From a virus: a stretch of 42,188 bases of DNA. Under the pieces are notes generated by a model, which did no database searches, had not been told where the DNA came from, and saw only the letters and a list, made by a program, of their open reading frames with translations. The position numbers and the translations under genes were made by a program. This document shows, piece after piece, positions 23,430 to 32,135 of the stretch (its first letter is position 1; each line of letters starts with the position of its first letter). Where the stretch lies: IMG/VR virus record IMGVR_UViG_3300021440_000053, positions 1 through 42,188 of that record. One strand, written 5' to 3'.

Positions 23430-25024
23430 TACGTTTGATCCTCTGCATAAATAGCTTCAACTGAATTCAGACCAGGGCCTTTAGGGTAGACAACTATTAT
23501 ATTTAGAAACACACCAGCGGCTACTAATTTATTAGCTAAACTTTCAGCTTCAACTCTACCTTTGATAGTTCCAGTTAAATATGTAGGATAATCACTTCCG
23601 TCAACTGTTGGAGTATAAGGTTTAACGCTTCTAACCAAAGTAACATCTGCATTAACGTGAGTCTTTTTAAATGTATAAGATGCATCAAGTAATAAAGTAT
23701 TATTAGATGGACGACCTAAATATCTAATTGGACCTTCTTGATTTGAAGTTCCATAATCTAATACGACAAAGCCAATTTCATCAGGGAATGCAGTAGTAGG
23801 GGAAGTGGCTGATATAACAGTATATACTTGACCTGCATTTATAGCTTGACTAGCTGTAACAGCCTCTTTGCTTATAGAAAAACCAGATTTAGGATTAAAT
23901 AAATAAGATCCTGCAAAAGATTTATTTGCACTATTTACATGAGCATGCCATCCACCGATCAGCTCACGTTTAACTATCTTAGTAGTAGCAGGTAAATAGA
24001 TAACAACTTCATAAGGATTTACTTCATATAATGTAGCAAATCTAGTTAAGTCATTTAATGTATTACGTTTAGGAGCAAATACTCTTAAATCATCAACATT
24101 GGCTAATACAACAACTCCACCAGTTTGAACTATCGGATTATTAACTTCAAAATAACCTGAACTAACAACATCAGGAACTACTTTGGTAATAACAAAAGAA
24201 CCTGATTGTTCATATGGGAATGGAGTATATTTAAGATTTACGTAATCACCTACGTCTATGTTCTGTAGCCCTGGGTCGGCTCCACCAGACCATGTATATC
24301 TTACAGATCCACCTTCAACAGTTACAGTAAACTGAGTTCCAGCTATTTGAGTAGTAGGTTTAAGTGTAGGAAATCTAAAGATATTCTGAGCAGATCCACC
24401 AACTACAGATATAGCTGATTTTGGACCTTTAGTTCCAGAATATAATTGAAGATATGTTTTACCAGCTGCAGCATCTAAGTAATCTGTAGCGTATAAAGTG
24501 TAACCACCCTTAACAGCTTCTCTTGATATAATAGAAGCAATTTCAATGGCTGATGCTGTTGCAATATTTTCAAAGTCACTTGTTTTAAATTCAACTCTTA
24601 ATGGGATATCTTTACCATCTTGTTTAATGTAGATATCCATACCATCAGTTAGTACATAAGTTTCTTCACTACTAGCCAATACGTTTGCTTTAACTGCGTC
24701 TTCACCGTAAAACAACTCTAGTACTTCTAAGAATATATTGGAAACTAACTGATTGTTTGTTGTAGATATGGCTAGATTTCTAAATGAATCATCATCAATC
24801 CCCACACCAGGCGGTCTAATAACTCCCATAGATGCAAGTAATTTATCTAAGAATCTCTTTTCGGCAGTAGCAACAAAAAGATTGTCTTTCATCGCTAAAA
24901 TGTTTTGTTCGTTAAACTCATCCCCTACTGCTAATGATTCAAGTAAAGCATTAGTAAACTTACCTTTGATGGCTTTATTTAATAAAGCCCTAAGTCTTTG
25001 AAATGTTGTAGGATTATCTGCCAT
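23429..25024 (-). CDS. Baseplate wedge-like structural protein (531 aa)
   Basis: The helical N-terminal ~110 residues (TTFQRLRALLNKAIKGKFTNALLESLAVGD, then NIFLEVLELFYG) are followed by beta-rich domains. Residues ~238-295 contain VRYTW...VGDYVNLK...GSFVITKV...YFEVNNP, a module that recurs in the J-like protein encoded upstream. An EGPIRYLG-type strand with KKTHVNADV also matches the J-like protein's N-terminal part. It is probably a wedge or fibre-attachment component beside the J-like protein (possibly in the place of T4 gp7/gp8), but I cannot assign which one. Confidence 0.75.
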   Translation of the reverse strand: MADNPTTFQRLRALLNKAIKGKFTNALLESLAVGDEFNEQNILAMKDNLFVATAEKRFLDKLLASMGVIRPPGVGIDDDSFRNLAISTTNNQLVSNIFLEVLELFYGEDAVKANVLASSEETYVLTDGMDIYIKQDGKDIPLRVEFKTSDFENIATASAIEIASIISREAVKGGYTLYATDYLDAAAGKTYLQLYSGTKGPKSAISVVGGSAQNIFRFPTLKPTTQIAGTQFTVTVEGGSVRYTWSGGADPGLQNIDVGDYVNLKYTPFPYEQSGSFVITKVVPDVVSSGYFEVNNPIVQTGGVVVLANVDDLRVFAPKRNTLNDLTRFATLYEVNPYEVVIYLPATTKIVKRELIGGWHAHVNSANKSFAGSYLFNPKSGFSISKEAVTASQAINAGQVYTVISATSPTTAFPDEIGFVVLDYGTSNQEGPIRYLGRPSNNTLLLDASYTFKKTHVNADVTLVRSVKPYTPTVDGSDYPTYLTGTIKGRVEAESLANKLVAAGVFLNIIVVYPKGPGLNSVEAIYAEDQT

Positions 25025-25280
25025 CTTCTTTTATTCCATACTTTTTAGTTAAACGATAAAATCTTTGAAGTCTTTGTTGTTGTCCAAACTTTTTATTAAT
25101 ATTATGGTCATGACTGTGAGCCTTATCATAATTACTATCAACGGCAGTTGAAACCAATCCAAAGAAATCTGCTAAAGTTCTGTTTTGATTATAAGTATTA
25201 ACTTTGCTAAGTTTACGATTAAGATGATTCTTAGTATTATATTGATTTGTAATAGTAAGTTTATTAAAGTTCTTTTTCAT
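25014..25280 (-). CDS. Small basic protein (88 aa)
   Basis: The gene starts in an ATGA overlap with the upstream one and overlaps the next by 11 bases. It is Asn/Lys/Arg-rich, with AHSHDHN in the middle, an HxHDH motif that could bind metal, and a helical basic C-terminus (QQQRLQRFYRLTKKYG). One of four consecutive tiny genes between two wedge genes. Unrecognised. Confidence 0.7.
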   Translation of the reverse strand: MKKNFNKLTITNQYNTKNHLNRKLSKVNTYNQNRTLADFFGLVSTAVDSNYDKAHSHDHNINKKFGQQQRLQRFYRLTKKYGIKEDGR

Positions 25281-25501
25281 TTTTTATATGACCTATTACT
25301 ACCAGTTTTATGTATTAAATGAGAAGCTCTATTTAGTTTAGTATCTTTACATACATTAACCATATGATCTTGTTTATTAAGCTGAAAACCCCAGCCTAGA
25401 ACAGTACCATCAGCCCAATCATGGCCGCCATAGTTTTCTATTTGCTCATAAAAAGCATTTTCTTCATATAAAGCTGCATATGTTTTAATCTTAACGTCCA
25501 T
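25277..25501 (-). CDS. Small hypothetical protein (74 aa)
   Basis: The ATG at 25501 has AAGAGG upstream. The product contains YEENAFYEQIENYGGHDWADGTVLGWGFQL, of mixed acidic and aromatic character, then a basic, polar end with HLIHKTGSNRSYKK. It overlaps its neighbours by 11 and 4 bases. No family is recognised. Confidence 0.7.
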   Translation of the reverse strand: MDVKIKTYAALYEENAFYEQIENYGGHDWADGTVLGWGFQLNKQDHMVNVCKDTKLNRASHLIHKTGSNRSYKK

Positions 25502-25703
25502 ATAGCCTCTTATTAAGAAACTTTTGACATTTACTAATTCTAGAACCTCTATTGTTTAAATAGAGCCATTCAGAAGCAGTCTCACTTAATTCGCTGAATC
25601 CATGATTAACTCTGTAAGTTTTCATACCTTGAGCTTTAGGGTCTACCAGTCTTTGACCTTGATTATAACCAGTCATATGTTGATGGAATATTTTAATCTT
25701 CAA
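25491..25703 (-). CDS. Small basic protein, uncertain start (70 aa)
   Basis: The longest form begins at a TTG (25703) that lies inside the end of the upstream gene. An internal ATG at 25676 would give 61 residues. Neither has a convincing ribosome site, so the start is uncertain. The product is basic and polar (YNQGQRLVDPKAQG, NRGSRISKCQKFLNKRLYGR). Its stop overlaps the next gene by 11 bases. Confidence 0.6.
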   Translation of the reverse strand: MKIKIFHQHMTGYNQGQRLVDPKAQGMKTYRVNHGFSELSETASEWLYLNNRGSRISKCQKFLNKRLYGR

Positions 25704-25905
25704 AGGTCACTGCCTTATTCAATAAATGCCAAGAATTATAACCATTAACTAAGTGTTCTTGATAATTAACCCAAGAATCTTTAGTACTAAAGTCCCATTC
25801 TTTTCTAGATAGGTTACATTCAACTAATCCTGCTTGATTGTCAGATATACGATGATGTATTTTATCTGCAGGAGTTGGAGTAGTTATCTTACGTGGTTTT
25901 TTCAT
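25693..25905 (-). CDS. Small hypothetical protein (70 aa)
   Basis: The ATG at 25905 follows the J-like gene by seven bases, with AAGGTAA upstream. The product has a basic proline/threonine-rich start (KKPRKITTPTPADK) and a tryptophan-containing polar body (EWDFSTKDSWVNYQEHLVNGYNSW, shown in part). It is the first of the four tiny genes. Unrecognised. Confidence 0.7.
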   Translation of the reverse strand: MKKPRKITTPTPADKIHHRISDNQAGLVECNLSRKEWDFSTKDSWVNYQEHLVNGYNSWHLLNKAVTFED

Positions 25906-25912
25906 GTTTACC

Positions 25913-28900
25913 TTAAGTTGCTTGCGATACGATAATATCAGTGTCTATATTAAAGATCAATGGCTTCTCATCAGGTTGACTTATGATTTGATCATTGCTT
26001 GCATTATAAGTAGGGGATGAAATAGCTACAGCTTGAACTCCATCAATTGATTGAGCAGAAACAACTATCTCTGAAAATATTACAGATCTACCAACACCAA
26101 CAGAATTAACATAAGCAGCTACAGAAGATTGAACTCTTGACTTAACTACGTTAAATGGAGTACCAGTTCTATTTCTAATAACAATAGATAACTGAATACG
26201 TTTTGGTAATGCTGCATCTGGAATAATATATGAACCAGCTGCCGCCACCCCAGGGTAGGTGATAGGATCAGAAGACTTACCTCTGATCTTTTGACCAACA
26301 GCTGAAATTAATCCACCATAATATTTGTAAGAGTCTTCACCTGTATTAACATCAGTACTAAAACCTAATTTAGATACTGCACTTATACTAGTACCAGCTG
26401 AAGGGGTAATCTTGGAAGGTAGTTCAATTCCCTCAAGGACAACGTCTGTATTGTTAATATTAGCTGGACTTAAGCCTATGTTAGCAATCTTGCCATACAT
26501 ATTAAATGGAGTTTCTTCGATAACTCTTACATTATTAAAATCAGATCCTAATGTAACTCCAGTAACATCTTGACCTAAAGAACAAGCAATAACTAATTCG
26601 TTTTCATTAGCGGTTAAACTACTAACAACAAAAGAACCCATATGTGATTCATATGGAGAGACGGCATCGAGTACAGATGAGCCTACAGAGAATACATCCC
26701 CTGCTCTTACTGAATCATAGTCATATATAGTTATATTAGCATTTGAAGATAGAGTGACATCTTCTTCAATAGCATTTGGATTTTCAAAGTAAATAGTAGT
26801 ATTACTATAAACTCCAACGATAGAATATTCACCACGATTAGCTACATTAAAGTCTGTACCCAATACAACTCTATCAGTTTTTCTTACTTTTTTAAATATA
26901 TTACCAGTAGCAGCTCCAGAAACTACATTACTTAATGAATCTTGTCTAAATTGTAATTGAGTGGTTGATGTTGCTGTTGCCCTATAAATCCCATCAAAAG
27001 ATGAATTAGAACAATTATTTACAGTAATTTCCATTGATTGAGTCACAGGAATACCATGGGAAACACTAGTTGTAATTGTAGATACTCCAGAAGTTCTCGC
27101 TACATTTGATATATTTAAAGACTCTGTAAACTTAGGTTGGGTCCCAGTTCCAGTCCAACTTAAAGCTATAAACTTACCTTGCTTTTCTAATCTTACTTTT
27201 GTAGTCGAATCAGCTCTGTGATATTTCTTAGTCCAAAAGTAACCATTTTGATATACGTTTGAAGAATCACTATTAGTTAAAGTTATAGTAGATTGATCAA
27301 CTACTGGAGCTGTAGTGTCCCAATCCATTTGAGTGGTCGCTTTGAACTTAGTATCTCTTGCAATAGTATCGGTATTAGCTACCTTTACCCATTGACCAGC
27401 ATGTAGTCCAGTAGCTGAAGCTTTAGATATCGCAAACTTAATATAGTCTGTATTGACTACGGCAGCAGAGTCAACAACGGCACCGTTAGTTGAGTTACCA
27501 GATCCACCAGTTACAAATACTTTACCGCTTGAACCGAATAAAGTGCTGTATATTTGTAAAGATTTAGCATCTTCTGATAAGGAGATATTGCCTAAAGACG
27601 AAAGTCCAGTTACTGCAAACTTATTAAAGAATCTATTTAATTGTTCAGATCTTGTAGGAATTAAATAGAACTCTTCATTTAATAAATCAGCTGCAAATAT
27701 AGTTAAAGGTACTTTTAATGTAAACTGATTAACAGGAGTGATTGTAGTACCTATGTTAGAAGAGCTTACCCAGTTTTCACCGTCTATTAAAGAAAGAGAA
27801 ACATCTGATCCAGAACTATCATCTAGCGTAGAACTGTTTATTATACCAGCACCAGTTTCCATTTGTGCTATTGTGATATATTCAGAAGCTTCTGCATTAC
27901 CGTTAATATAGGTTTCAACTAGGCTCGCTGTATTTGATACGTCATCTAATGGAAAGAACTTTAACGAACTAACTGTATTTAAAGTCTTATTGTTTTCTGC
28001 TAAAGCAGAACCGTAATTATAAACTTCAAAATAATTATTAGTTATAGCTATAATCTTAAATATACCAGTATTACCTGAATTAAATGTGCTTGCACTTGAA
28101 ATATTTACAATATCGCCAACTACAATAGCAGCTGTTAAGAAATTAGGAGCTGTACCGAAGCTATTCCATGTATAACGATAAATAGAAGCAGGATGGGCAG
28201 TTACATCGAATTGAGTAGTAGCATCCCATGTTCCACCAGTACGTAAAGCACCTGAAGCAAGAATAATCTTGAATTCTGTTACATCATTAACTGTAACTGC
28301 ATGACTTACAGCTGATGATTCGGTTTGAGGATAATAAATACCTACATTAGTTTTGTTACCAGTAGGTCCATAACTAGCAGATCTTACCATCATTTTATTA
28401 TTTGCATTAGCTGGATCAAATATCTGTCTAGCTTTTAAATGAACTTTAAAATCTTTAAAGTCAAAGTTGTTTCCAAATCCTGAAGGAAAGTTAGCTGTAG
28501 GACTAAAGTCTGTATCATAAGCAATTAATGTAGATGCATTAGGAGAAGAGTATACTTTAGCTTTTCTACCCATTTTAATATTAAATGTTTTATTAACAGT
28601 ATCATTATCTAATATCACAACCATATTATCTAAAGCATTAAAATTAAAAGGTACACTTAAATAATATCTATCATCAGCGATTATTTCATGTAACTTAGCA
28701 GAGCTTCTCAGTAAAAGATTGGTTCCATTAACGCTTATAGTATCAGCAGAAAGCTTCCTATTTGAAGATATATTAACTCCATAAGGATTAAGGAAAGAGA
28801 TTTTATTATTTTGATTATATCCAAAAGCTAAGATACTTTGTAAGGTTTGAACGGTATCATAAGGACTAGATCCGTCTCCTACAGTAAACTTATCATGATA

Positions 28901-31477
28901 AAATTCAGTAAAAGTAAGGTCTGATTGGCTATCATTAAACGCTGTATGGCTTATTTCTGAACTATCATAAGTTCCTACTGTAAAACCTAAAGTAGATGCG
29001 TTAATGTTTTGAGCAGCTAAATATATACTGCCAGATGCATTGTCAAAAGATAAAGTAGATATGCGTATTTTCTTACCACTAACAACTTCAGCCGTTAACC
29101 CCTGTAATGTTTTAATAGTGTTGGCAAGTGCCGTAAGTGTTTGTAATCCAACAGGTAAATTAACTGACTGAACCTCTCCATTTGGAGAATTAATGAAAGT
29201 AAAATCATTAGCGCCAGTTAAAGCTATTGGCCCTTCAGGAGTTGCTATTGTATTGGCCACTTCAAACCATGTACCAGCTCCGTCAACTGCACTAACCCTA
29301 AAAGACCCTATGTTGCCTGGATTTAAAGCAGCATCGTCTGTAATAACTACAAGATCATCTTTTTGTACACCTGAGATAACTCCAGATACAGAAAATGTAT
29401 ATCTACCTATTCCAGCAGAAGGATTAGTAATAGTTACTGTAACTGAACTAGATAACGAAACATTTCTTTTCTGAGCAGCTGCATCAACTATAACGTATAA
29501 TTTAGGGATAGGGTATGATCCTAATGTAACAGAACCAGAAGAAAAAATAGATGAGTCAATAAATCCGCGAGTAAACTTAGAACCTGCAGTAAACACATCA
29601 TCAGCTACGGCTGGACTAGCTAATTGAATTTGACCAGTAGATTGATTCAATGCGTAATCAGACGTTAGTCCAGTTACAGCCTGTTGTTCAAACATATTGT
29701 CACCAATAGATAATGAATTAGCGACATTATCTGTCGTGATTTCTAAACGAGCTGAGCTATTAGCTCCTTTATTAGAAACCATTTTAAGCTTATTACCTTC
29801 AACAGTTACGGTAACCCCTGCAAGTTTATTGTTTAATACAGAAGCCCATGAAGCTAATGAATTATCTTTGTTTACTGTAGCGTATCCATAAGGAACAAAG
29901 TCTACGTTGTTTATAGTAATAGCTTGAGTTCCTGTTTGGTCTACTTTAACCTTAAGAGTTGACCCATCTGTAATAGAATTGTTCCATACATTTTGTGCAT
30001 TAGAATATATAGTAGGAGTAATACCATCTTTGTATAAAAGATTGTCATTCTTATAAAGTCTTAATGTATACGTAATGTTTTTAGCAAATCCAAAATAATC
30101 ATTAGCATCTACACCTGAACTTGGAGTTGACACTTGAATATCTTCAGAACTAAAAGCTTTTGCAAATATTACAAACTGCTTACTATTATTATAAGCTCTG
30201 GCACTAAAAGTAAGATTAGGATTATTATTAATAGAATTAACTACTTCAAATGTATCAGCTGAACCATCAGTAGCAAAATCAGCGGTTGCAAACATATGTT
30301 CACTTAACAATCCACCAATTTTAACAGACAGAGTCATTCCGCCTGTAACAGCAAAAGGAGCTTCTAAACTACAAACAATACTCGCTTTAGTTAGATCTTC
30401 TTTTTGAAGCTGCAAGAATTTTTCGCCACCATTAGCATCATCAATGATCTGTTCAAATCCTTGACCGCTAAATATAGGCTGATAGCCAGTAGAGTCGTCT
30501 ATGAATAGAATTGAGGGTTCAGTTCTACTAGCAGGTTTTCTTATTTCAGCTGAAGTAACTGTTTTATTGTCATCAGTTGATTGAACTCCGATAGAAGCTT
30601 GGATGATAGCAAGATCAGTACCTTTAACTCTAGATTGTTCAGTCTTTTTAATTAGTTCACGATAATCAGCGTCAGCCATAATATCACGACCAGAAACAAA
30701 AGCTAATGGATTGATAGCTGCAGCATTAGGGAAAGGCTCGCTTGTAAATTCTACAATAGACTGAGAAGATACGTTACCAGCTGTACCAATTTTAGTACAG
30801 ATAACTGGAACGTCTTTTATCTCTACTTCACCGTCAAGTAAAGTAACAGAATTAATAGTTCTAAAAGTGACAGACTCAGAAGTTAAAGTAGATTTAGTTT
30901 GAACAGAAGACCCAGCAGGGATAACTCTATTGCCACCTTGAGCTAGAACGACCGCTTCCCCTGTATTATGATTTTTAGTGGTAGGAGAAGATAACGCTAA
31001 TTGATAATAAGAACCTAATGAAGTAATAGATGTATAACTAATTGGACCTTCAAGATTATTAGTTCCACGACCGATATATATAGATCCAGCTGCAGGTAAA
31101 TTAGCAGCATCAGCTATGTTTAATGTAACAGATCCAGCTGGAGGAGCTGCAGTACCTTGGTACACTTTAGTTGCTATTTTAATCAATGATTTCTGATAGA
31201 TAGTGATAACACCGTTAGATTCTCTAGCTTGAGTTCTTGAAACACCTTTACTAAAACCGATTCTGTCTAAGTCGGCATTTGTAGCTCTGTCTATATCAAC
31301 AGAAGCAAGGGCTGACATTATGTCACCTTGAATTTTATAATCAGATAGAGCTGCAGCTTCAATAAGAGATCTGTTAGCTGAACCTTTGTTAATATCAGTA
31401 ACACCAGACTTAAAAACATAAGTTTGGATCATAGCTTTAAGAAACTGTTGAAAACTGCGAGGTACAGGCAACGACAT
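25913..31477 (-). CDS. Giant baseplate J-like wedge protein (1854 aa)
   Basis: Residues 1-330 match the baseplate J-like pattern. They contain GSANRSLIEAAALSDYKIQ and DRATNADLDRIG at the N-terminus, then GNRVIPAGSSVQT and GTAGNVSSQSIV, then GRDIMADADYRELIK. The last ~115 residues carry the matching C-terminal portion (PKRIQLSIVIRNRTG, VKSRVQSSVAAYVNSVGVG). Between them lie ~1400 residues of beta modules, several with a 'GD...NxGxFxI...YFEV' pattern (near residues 690-750, 1100-1155, 1525-1630). T4 gp6 and P2 gpJ are far shorter. It forms the wedge ring that triggers sheath contraction; the insertion may extend outward to fibres. The start has AAGGTAG upstream, inside the HNH gene. Confidence 0.88.
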   Translation of the reverse strand: MSLPVPRSFQQFLKAMIQTYVFKSGVTDINKGSANRSLIEAAALSDYKIQGDIMSALASVDIDRATNADLDRIGFSKGVSRTQARESNGVITIYQKSLIKIATKVYQGTAAPPAGSVTLNIADAANLPAAGSIYIGRGTNNLEGPISYTSITSLGSYYQLALSSPTTKNHNTGEAVVLAQGGNRVIPAGSSVQTKSTLTSESVTFRTINSVTLLDGEVEIKDVPVICTKIGTAGNVSSQSIVEFTSEPFPNAAAINPLAFVSGRDIMADADYRELIKKTEQSRVKGTDLAIIQASIGVQSTDDNKTVTSAEIRKPASRTEPSILFIDDSTGYQPIFSGQGFEQIIDDANGGEKFLQLQKEDLTKASIVCSLEAPFAVTGGMTLSVKIGGLLSEHMFATADFATDGSADTFEVVNSINNNPNLTFSARAYNNSKQFVIFAKAFSSEDIQVSTPSSGVDANDYFGFAKNITYTLRLYKNDNLLYKDGITPTIYSNAQNVWNNSITDGSTLKVKVDQTGTQAITINNVDFVPYGYATVNKDNSLASWASVLNNKLAGVTVTVEGNKLKMVSNKGANSSARLEITTDNVANSLSIGDNMFEQQAVTGLTSDYALNQSTGQIQLASPAVADDVFTAGSKFTRGFIDSSIFSSGSVTLGSYPIPKLYVIVDAAAQKRNVSLSSSVTVTITNPSAGIGRYTFSVSGVISGVQKDDLVVITDDAALNPGNIGSFRVSAVDGAGTWFEVANTIATPEGPIALTGANDFTFINSPNGEVQSVNLPVGLQTLTALANTIKTLQGLTAEVVSGKKIRISTLSFDNASGSIYLAAQNINASTLGFTVGTYDSSEISHTAFNDSQSDLTFTEFYHDKFTVGDGSSPYDTVQTLQSILAFGYNQNNKISFLNPYGVNISSNRKLSADTISVNGTNLLLRSSAKLHEIIADDRYYLSVPFNFNALDNMVVILDNDTVNKTFNIKMGRKAKVYSSPNASTLIAYDTDFSPTANFPSGFGNNFDFKDFKVHLKARQIFDPANANNKMMVRSASYGPTGNKTNVGIYYPQTESSAVSHAVTVNDVTEFKIILASGALRTGGTWDATTQFDVTAHPASIYRYTWNSFGTAPNFLTAAIVVGDIVNISSASTFNSGNTGIFKIIAITNNYFEVYNYGSALAENNKTLNTVSSLKFFPLDDVSNTASLVETYINGNAEASEYITIAQMETGAGIINSSTLDDSSGSDVSLSLIDGENWVSSSNIGTTITPVNQFTLKVPLTIFAADLLNEEFYLIPTRSEQLNRFFNKFAVTGLSSLGNISLSEDAKSLQIYSTLFGSSGKVFVTGGSGNSTNGAVVDSAAVVNTDYIKFAISKASATGLHAGQWVKVANTDTIARDTKFKATTQMDWDTTAPVVDQSTITLTNSDSSNVYQNGYFWTKKYHRADSTTKVRLEKQGKFIALSWTGTGTQPKFTESLNISNVARTSGVSTITTSVSHGIPVTQSMEITVNNCSNSSFDGIYRATATSTTQLQFRQDSLSNVVSGAATGNIFKKVRKTDRVVLGTDFNVANRGEYSIVGVYSNTTIYFENPNAIEEDVTLSSNANITIYDYDSVRAGDVFSVGSSVLDAVSPYESHMGSFVVSSLTANENELVIACSLGQDVTGVTLGSDFNNVRVIEETPFNMYGKIANIGLSPANINNTDVVLEGIELPSKITPSAGTSISAVSKLGFSTDVNTGEDSYKYYGGLISAVGQKIRGKSSDPITYPGVAAAGSYIIPDAALPKRIQLSIVIRNRTGTPFNVVKSRVQSSVAAYVNSVGVGRSVIFSEIVVSAQSIDGVQAVAISSPTYNASNDQIISQPDEKPLIFNIDTDIIVSQAT

Positions 31478-31479
31478 GA

Positions 31480-32016
31480 TTACACTACCTTATTGCTTTT
31501 TTTAATATTATCTCTCCACCACAATGGCTGGAGATTTGTATAATGGCAAGCTTTTAAAAGCTGCTCTTTATCAGTTAAATCAAAAGAACTTAATGGAACG
31601 ATATGATCTATATGCCAGCCACGATTGCCGTAGGTTTCCCAAGTCATTCCTTCTTGGAATTTGGATTCTAGATAAATTTTTAATTGTTCTACAGAGCATC
31701 CAAGGTCAGCTACTGCTGAGCCACCTTTAACTGAACCTTCAATAATTTTATGAAGCCGCCTTCTTAAATTTGTTTTAATTCTTAGTTTGGGGCAGGCTCT
31801 GCGTCTATTCATATAATTCTCTGTAAGCCTTTTTCTATTTTTCTTTTCCCATTCACGTCTTTTAGCAAGTTCACGATCTTTATTTTTAACATAATTAGCA
31901 GCTCTCACCTTATCTTGACATTTTTTGCAAGATGCAGCTCTACCAGATTTTACTTTTCTATCTCTATAAAAATCGGATAAATCTTTAATAATTTTACATT
32001 TTGTGCAAGGTTTCAT
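31480..32016 (-). CDS. HNH homing endonuclease (178 aa)
   Basis: A CxxC pair at C4/C7 and a second at C30/C33 form an N-terminal zinc site. A long basic linker follows (residues 35-95). The HNH nuclease core is GWHIDHIVPLSSF (133-145), then HYTNLQPLWWRDNIKKSN (158-175), with catalytic-type H137 and asparagines N161 and N170. This is the standard free-standing phage HNH endonuclease. It stands between a late-promoter element and the J-like gene, whose ribosome site lies in its last codons. Confidence 0.92.
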   Translation of the reverse strand: MKPCTKCKIIKDLSDFYRDRKVKSGRAASCKKCQDKVRAANYVKNKDRELAKRREWEKKNRKRLTENYMNRRRACPKLRIKTNLRRRLHKIIEGSVKGGSAVADLGCSVEQLKIYLESKFQEGMTWETYGNRGWHIDHIVPLSSFDLTDKEQLLKACHYTNLQPLWWRDNIKKSNKVV

Positions 32017-32062
32017 AAGTCCTGTTATTGTCTATATAGATGAGATCTAGGAGGGGATAAAA

Positions 32063-32092
32063 GAATATTAAGTTTTACAGATAAACTATTGA
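32063..32092 (-). promoter_or_regulatory. Putative late promoter, copy C
   Basis: On the - strand: ATCAATAGTTTA, six bases (TCTGTA), AAACTTAATATT. It differs from copy B at one position in the conserved blocks. It lies 46 bases before the HNH start in a 119-base gap and is followed, 7 bases downstream, by CCCCTCC (complement of 32049-32055). Confidence 0.7.
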
Positions 32093-32135
32093 TTTTATTA
32101 AAGAATAAAGATATTAGTAAGTGCTAATTTTACAA

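Noticed and set aside
29193-29474. A 93-codon + strand frame inside the J-like gene
   Set aside because: It is a shadow of the - strand coding sequence with no ribosome site or operon context. The same applies to other + strand frames across 11400-41100.
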